Shown piece after piece: positions 58,905 through 64,000 of a stretch of 64,000 bases of DNA. The notes beneath the pieces are model-generated. The model was given only the letters and a program-made list of their open reading frames with translations, was not told the origin of the DNA and searched no databases. Origin of the DNA: Pseudoduganella violacea (GTDB taxonomy: Bacteria; Pseudomonadota; Gammaproteobacteria; Burkholderiales; Burkholderiaceae_D). The stretch spans positions 16,458 to 80,457 of the forward strand of contig NZ_JACHXD010000025.1 of the NCBI RefSeq assembly GCF_014191875.1, in the 5' to 3' direction. The stretch's first letter is position 1. Every line of letters begins with the position of its first letter. The translations under genes were made by a program, and so were the position numbers.

Positions 58905-61900
58905 ATGCGTATCTCCTCGATTTCCTCGGTCAGGACTGCCAGCCCTGCCAGTGTCGTTGCGGTAAACAGCGAGCGGGCCTCCACATGCAGACCGCGCTGG
59001 CGCATCGCCTCCAGCAGCGCGATCACGAGCAGCGAGTGTCCACCCAGCTCAAAAAAATTATCGTGGCGGCCGATGCGCGGCTGCTTCAGCACCGCGGCCC
59101 AGATCTCGGCCAGAGCCTGTTCGACCGGCCCTTGCGGCGCTTCGAAGCCGCGCCGCGCATACGCGCCGCCATCCGGCGCAGGCAAGGCACGCCGGTCAAG
59201 CTTGCCGTTCGCGGTCAACGGCAGGGCGTCCAGCAGCACATAGGCGGCGGGCACCATGTATGGCGGCAGCTCGGCGGCCAAATGCCGGCGCAATTCCTGC
59301 GCATCCGGCGCCTGCCCTTCCTGCGCCACGCAGTACGCCACCAGCTGCGCTTCGGCGCCGTCGCTGCGCGCCACCACCACGGCCTGTCGCAGCGCGGGGT
59401 GCGCCGCCAGCAGGGCTTCGATTTCGCCCGGTTCGATGCGGTAGCCGCGCAGCTTCAACTGGAAATCGTTCCGACCGAGGAATTCCAGCATGCCATTGGC
59501 GTTGCGGCGTCCCAGATCGCCGGTGCGGTACAGGCGGGCGCCATCGCCGGCGCGGAATGGATCGGGATTAAAACGCTCCCGCGTCAATTCCGGCCGATTC
59601 AGATAGCCGCGCGCCACACCGTTGCCGCCGATGCAGATTTCGCCGGCCACGCCTGCCGGCACCGGCCGCCCTTGGCCATCCAGCAGATAGATGCTGGTAT
59701 TGGCGATCGGCGCACCCAGGGGCATATTGGCGCCCGTTGGCGCCGTGTACTGCGTCACTTGCAAGGCGCTGGACCAGACCGTGGTTTCGGTCGGCCCGTA
59801 GACATTCCACAGCATGGCGCAGCGCGCGAGCAGCGCCTGCGCCAGCGGCGCCGTCATCGCCTCGCCGCCGCACAGGGCTTTCAATCCCGGCACGCCTGGC
59901 CAACCCGCATCCAGCAGCATGGTCCAGGTAGCCGGCGTGGCCTGCATCAGTGTCACCCCATCAACCTCGATGGCTCGCGCCAGCAGCGCCGCATCGCTGG
60001 CCTGCTCCTGGCGCAGCAGCACCGCGCCGGCGCCGCAGCTCAGCGGCAGGAACATCTCCAGCACCGAGATATCGAAGGCGCAGGTGGTCAGCGACAGCAC
60101 CCGGTCGCGCGCCGTGATGCCGGTCATGGCGCGCATCGAATGCAGGAAATTGACCACGCCGCGGTGCTCCACCATCACGCCCTTCGGCTTGCCGGTGGAA
60201 CCCGAGGTATAGATCACATACGCCAGATGCTCCGGCTGCAGGCCATCCGGCGCCAGATCCAGAGCCGATTCCCGCTCCCAGACCGGCAGCAGCAGATCCA
60301 GCACGGGCTGGCGCAGCTGGCCGGCCCAGGATGGCGCCCCGCCCTGCGTCAGCAGCGCCAGTGGAGCGCAATCGTCCAGGGTATAAGCCAGACGCTCGGC
60401 GGGATGGGCCGGGTCCAGCGGCACGTAGGCGGCGCCGGATTTCAGCACAGCCAGCAACGCGATCAACAACTGCGGACCGCGCTCCAGGCAGACGGCCACG
60501 CGCTGATCCGGTCCGGCGCCAAGACGGCGCAGGTGGCGCGCCAGCCGGTTGGCGCGCGCATTCAACTCGGCATAGCTCAGCTGCTGGCCAGCATAGACCA
60601 GGGCCGTGGCCTGCGGCGTGGCCACCGCCTGCTCTTCAAACAGCTGATGCACGCAGCGTTCGCGCGGATAGGCGGTCGGCACGGATTGCCATTGCGCCAA
60701 CGTCTCGCGGTATTCCTCGGGCGGCAGGACATCCACCGCATGCAGCGGCATCGTCTCGTCCTTGCCCAGGGCCGTCACCAGCGCCTTCAGCGCGGCATGC
60801 ATGAAGCGGCAGACCCGCTCCGGATCCAGCGTGCCTTGCACCTGCGCCGTCAGACCGAAGTCCTGTCCCAGATCGTCCACCGCCAGCGTCAGCGGGTAGT
60901 TGTTGCGCTCATCGACCGCCAGCCGCCGGATGCCCTCGCTGGCCTGCGCGACGTCTTCCGCCGGGTGCGCGGCGCTGTGCCGGTAATTCAGCAAGGCGAC
61001 GAACAGCGGGGCCGGCGCCGCGATCGCGCTGCAGCGCTGCGCCAGTGCGAGCGAGGCATGCTCGTGCCGCATCAGGTCCGCCAGCGCGGCATGGGCCGAA
61101 CGTACCGCCTCGGCCAGCGGCGCGCCGCCGACCCGCATACGCAAGGGCAGCGTGTTCATGAACAGGCCCATTGCGCGGTCCGCGCCGCTGCCGCCCTGCA
61201 TGCGGCCGAACAGCACGGTGCCGAATACCACGTCCTCCCGCCCGCTCAGCCGCGCCAGCACCAGCGCCCAAGCCAGGTGGTGCAGGCTGGCGGCGCTGAC
61301 GCTCAGGCGCCGCGCCGCCGCCCGCAGCCGCAGCGACAATCCGGTATCGACCTTCATCCGGGCCTGCGCAAACGCTCCCTCCTGCCCGCCTTCGGCCGCC
61401 AGCCCCGCAGGCAGCGTGGTTTCATCCACATCGGCCAGCATGGCGCGGAAGAACGCCTCATCCTCCTGCTGCCGTCCGGTGCGGCGGGCATGCGCGATGA
61501 AATCGCGGAAAGGCAGAGCTGGCGCCAGCAGATGCTGGCGCTGCAGCAGATGGGTGCCGATTTCGGCCTGCATCACGTCCAATGCCGTGTGGTCGCCGCC
61601 CAGGTGATGCGACAGCGACAGCAGCAGCCAGCGGCCAGCGGCCGCGTCGTGCGTCCACACCGCCTGCAGCAGCGGCGCCCTGGCGATGTCGATGGCAAGC
61701 CGCGACGGCCCATACTCCAGCAGCATGCGCTGCTGCAGATCGGCGCCGACTGCCATCCGTACCTCCCGCACCGGCAACTCGGCATGACGCCACACCACCT
61801 GCACCGGCTGGCTTAGTCCCTGCCACAGCACCGCGGTGCGCAGCATGTCGTGGCGGTCGATCACGGCCTGCCACGCGCCCAGATAGGCATCCAGCCTTTC

Positions 61901-64000
61901 CCGGCTGTCGAAGGACATCAGCTGCGCCATCACGTAAGGGTCGCGTTCCTGCGCCGTCACATGATGGTAGAGAATGCCCTCCTGCAGCGGCGCCAGCGGG
62001 TAGATATCCTGCACATTCGCGGCACCGCCTTCCACGGTGGCGCAAATGCCGTCGATTTCCGTCTGCGTCAGCTGCACCAGCGGCAGCATCTCCGGCGTAA
62101 TGCGTGCCTGCTGCCCGTACGCCCATTGCGGGATCATATTGGGCGGAACCGGCGCCGCCGTATCCGCCTCCACCAGCGCCGCCGCCAGTCCAGCAATGGT
62201 CGGCGCCATGAAGAGGCCCTGCACGTCGGCATGTAAACCTTGTTCGCGCATACGTTCCAGGGCCCCCACCAGCATCAGCGAATGGGCACCCAGCTCGAAG
62301 AAATTGTCATGGCGGCCGATACGCTTGATCTTCAACAGCGTGGACCAGATCGCGGCCAAACGTTGTTCCAGCGCGCCGTCCGGTTCGGCGTAGGTCTGGC
62401 CGGTACTGGATGGCCCTTCTGGTGGAGGCAGCGCTTTCCGGTCCAGCTTTCCATTCGGCGTCAGCGGCATGCTCGGCATGCGCGTGCAGGCGGCCGGCAC
62501 CATATGCGCCGGTAAATGCGCCTGCAAGTGGCGGCGCAGCGCGTCGGCGCCAGGATCACGGCCCGTGTCCACGTAATAAGCCAGCAGGCGCATATCATTG
62601 CCGCTGCCGTCAGCCAGCACGGCCGCTTCCGCCACATCCGGGTGCGCCGCCAGGCAAGCTTCGATCTCGCCCAGCTCGATGCGGAAACCGCGCAACTTGA
62701 CCTGGAAATCGTCACGGCCGAGGAACTCGATGCTGCCATCGGGCAGCCAGCGCGCCATATCGCCGCTGCGGTACATGCGCGCGTCAAGCTCGCCGCTGAA
62801 GGGATCGGCCAGGAAGCGCTGCGCGCTCAAATCGTCCCGGTTCTGATAACCCAGCGCCACACCAGCGCCACCGATATGAATTTCACCGCGCACCCCGGGT
62901 GGCACCGGCTGCCGCGCTTCGTCGAGCATATAGATGCTGCTGTTCGCGATCGGCCGTCCGATCGGCACCGCGCCCTCTTCCGCACCGGCGCCGCAGGCAT
63001 GCACACTGGCCCAGACGGTGGCTTCGGTGGGGCCGTATTCGTTATACAGACGCGCCTGCGGCCAGCGCTGCGCCATCCGGGCCGGCAAGCCGCGCGGACA
63101 GGCTTCGCCCGCGACAATCACGCGCGCCAACGCTTCCGGGGCCGCCCCAGGCGCCTCCAATACCTGCTGCAACAGCGAGGGCACACACAGCAGGCTCTCG
63201 ATGCGCTGCGCCACGATCTCGCCGAACAACCGGCGCGGATCGCGTACCGTGTCGGCGGCGGCGATAAACAGTGCACCGCCCCAGCATAGCGTGCCGAAAA
63301 TGCCGGCCACCGAGCTGTCGAAGGAAATCGGCGACAGCAGCAGGAAACGTCCGTACTCGCCATACGCATGGCGCCGCGCCCAGGTCGAATGCACCAGATT
63401 GCGATGGCGCACCATCACGCCCTTGGGCTGGCCGGTCGAGCCGGAGGTATAGATGATGTAAGCCAGATGGCAGTCCGCCAGCGCCGCGCGCGGCGGATTG
63501 CCGTCCGGCTGGCCGGACCACAGATAGGCATCGCGCGCCACGTCCAGCAGCGGCAAGGCCTGGCCGCGCCCATGCAGCGCGGCCAGCGGCGCCTTGAGCG
63601 TCTCGCCCAGTTCCGCCTGCGTCAGCAGCACCGCCGGCGCGCTGTCGCCCAGCATATAGGCCAGGCGCTCGGCCGGATAAGCCGGGTCCAGCGGCACGTA
63701 CGCTCCACCCGCCTTCAGCACCGCCAGCAGGGCCACGACCATGTCCGGTCCACGCTCCAGGCACAAGGCCACACGCACATCCGGCCCCACGCCCAGTCCG
63801 CGCAGATGGTGCGCCAGCTTATTGGCCTGGGTATTCAATTCGGCATAGCTGAATTGGCGGCCCATGCCGGCCACCGCCAGCGCCTGCGGCCGCGCCGCCG
63901 CCTGTGCCTCGATCAGCTCATGGATGCATTGGCCGGCCGGATAGGCCAGCGTTTCGCCCCGCCCCTGCGCCAGCAGTTGCGCGCGCTGCGCCGCCGTCAA
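58901..64000 (-). CDS. NRPS, A-T-C-A-T, 5' end outside window
   Basis: 1699 codons are visible and the frame is open to the edge. The first residues (TAAQRAQLLAQG) are the usual linker after a C domain, so a C domain probably lies upstream. Residue numbers count from the edge: A1 (YTSGSTGQPKG near 187), T1 (LGAHSLM near 571, Ala in place of the second Gly), C (HHLGGDH near 798), A2 (YTSGSTGKPKG near 1267), T2 (LGGHSLL near 1653). The A2 pocket read by eye is DILQLGVVW-K, close to the glycine code. A1 reads DSALIAEVW-K, not assigned. Ends EEIEEIRI, a short acidic tail that should meet the TubC docking domain of the next protein. Confidence 0.93.
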   Translation of the reverse strand: MTAAQRAQLLAQGRGETLAYPAGQCIHELIEAQAAARPQALAVAGMGRQFSYAELNTQANKLAHHLRGLGVGPDVRVALCLERGPDMVVALLAVLKAGGAYVPLDPAYPAERLAYMLGDSAPAVLLTQAELGETLKAPLAALHGRGQALPLLDVARDAYLWSGQPDGNPPRAALADCHLAYIIYTSGSTGQPKGVMVRHRNLVHSTWARRHAYGEYGRFLLLSPISFDSSVAGIFGTLCWGGALFIAAADTVRDPRRLFGEIVAQRIESLLCVPSLLQQVLEAPGAAPEALARVIVAGEACPRGLPARMAQRWPQARLYNEYGPTEATVWASVHACGAGAEEGAVPIGRPIANSSIYMLDEARQPVPPGVRGEIHIGGAGVALGYQNRDDLSAQRFLADPFSGELDARMYRSGDMARWLPDGSIEFLGRDDFQVKLRGFRIELGEIEACLAAHPDVAEAAVLADGSGNDMRLLAYYVDTGRDPGADALRRHLQAHLPAHMVPAACTRMPSMPLTPNGKLDRKALPPPEGPSSTGQTYAEPDGALEQRLAAIWSTLLKIKRIGRHDNFFELGAHSLMLVGALERMREQGLHADVQGLFMAPTIAGLAAALVEADTAAPVPPNMIPQWAYGQQARITPEMLPLVQLTQTEIDGICATVEGGAANVQDIYPLAPLQEGILYHHVTAQERDPYVMAQLMSFDSRERLDAYLGAWQAVIDRHDMLRTAVLWQGLSQPVQVVWRHAELPVREVRMAVGADLQQRMLLEYGPSRLAIDIARAPLLQAVWTHDAAAGRWLLLSLSHHLGGDHTALDVMQAEIGTHLLQRQHLLAPALPFRDFIAHARRTGRQQEDEAFFRAMLADVDETTLPAGLAAEGGQEGAFAQARMKVDTGLSLRLRAAARRLSVSAASLHHLAWALVLARLSGREDVVFGTVLFGRMQGGSGADRAMGLFMNTLPLRMRVGGAPLAEAVRSAHAALADLMRHEHASLALAQRCSAIAAPAPLFVALLNYRHSAAHPAEDVAQASEGIRRLAVDERNNYPLTLAVDDLGQDFGLTAQVQGTLDPERVCRFMHAALKALVTALGKDETMPLHAVDVLPPEEYRETLAQWQSVPTAYPRERCVHQLFEEQAVATPQATALVYAGQQLSYAELNARANRLARHLRRLGAGPDQRVAVCLERGPQLLIALLAVLKSGAAYVPLDPAHPAERLAYTLDDCAPLALLTQGGAPSWAGQLRQPVLDLLLPVWERESALDLAPDGLQPEHLAYVIYTSGSTGKPKGVMVEHRGVVNFLHSMRAMTGITARDRVLSLTTCAFDISVLEMFLPLSCGAGAVLLRQEQASDAALLARAIEVDGVTLMQATPATWTMLLDAGWPGVPGLKALCGGEAMTAPLAQALLARCAMLWNVYGPTETTVWSSALQVTQYTAPTGANMPLGAPIANTSIYLLDGQGRPVPAGVAGEICIGGNGVARGYLNRPELTRERFNPDPFRAGDGARLYRTGDLGRRNANGMLEFLGRNDFQLKLRGYRIEPGEIEALLAAHPALRQAVVVARSDGAEAQLVAYCVAQEGQAPDAQELRRHLAAELPPYMVPAAYVLLDALPLTANGKLDRRALPAPDGGAYARRGFEAPQGPVEQALAEIWAAVLKQPRIGRHDNFFELGGHSLLVIALLEAMRQRGLHVEARSLFTATTLAGLAVLTEEIEEIRI

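Overview
The window looks like a high-GC beta-proteobacterium of the Oxalobacteraceae (Duganella/Massilia/Janthinobacterium type). The core cluster guaA, guaB, DUF4124 gene, rnfH, ratA and smpB, the DUF1501/DUF1800 pair and the large NRPS genes all fit that group; the genus is inference.

Positions 1 to about 30300 are one end of an integrative conjugative element (ICE). A P4-type tyrosine integrase (28759-29952) faces away from the 3' end of guaA, and six copies of a GATACCATCAAC-like motif lie between integrase and guaA. Most genes run leftward: an AlpA-like regulator beside the integrase, a region of small and broken defence-like genes (25.2-28.1 kb), two divergent large serine recombinases bracketing a 4-kb segment with a diguanylate cyclase and an SRA-like protein (17.9-25.0 kb), an AcaB-like regulator, two unknown small genes, a primase, a DUF932 protein, a cI-type repressor facing an FlhD/FlhC-like activator pair, then relaxase (TraI), coupling protein (TraD), a DUF4400 protein and the first genes of an F-type pilus operon (lytic transglycosylase, OmpA-like lipoprotein, pilin, TraL, TraE). 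A four-gene, less GC-rich cargo block (serine hydrolase, DJ-1/PfpI protein, epoxide hydrolase, Rrf2 regulator; 3.1-6.6 kb) separates the DUF4400 gene from the pilus operon, the place used as a cargo hotspot in SXT/R391 elements. The other end of the ICE lies outside the window.

Positions 30.3-41.8 kb are ordinary chromosome: guaA and guaB (GMP synthesis), exported proteins of unknown role, rnfH/ratA, smpB (trans-translation), a lipoprotein/FlgO-like pair, the DUF1501/DUF1800 pair and a Sir2 deacylase.

Positions 41.8-50.9 kb form a polymorphic-toxin locus. An RHS/YD-repeat protein is split into two separately exported polypeptides: a 1276-residue YD-repeat protein, and a second protein carrying Ig-like domains, the RHS core and a C-terminal HNH-like toxin. 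A double-CXXCG protein, the probable immunity factor, follows directly. DUF1993, an unknown exported protein and DUF4259 lie next to it. An SPFH/NfeD pair follows.

From 52.5 kb to the right edge is a leftward NRPS operon. The last protein (2130 residues) has the order TubC docking, C, A with an embedded methyltransferase, T, then two thioesterases, the first with a Cys instead of Ser nucleophile. The upstream protein (cut by the window edge) has A-T-C-A-T, its second A domain predicted to load glycine. The antisense strand is full of long spurious open frames because of high GC3. I saw no tRNA, rRNA or CRISPR array.
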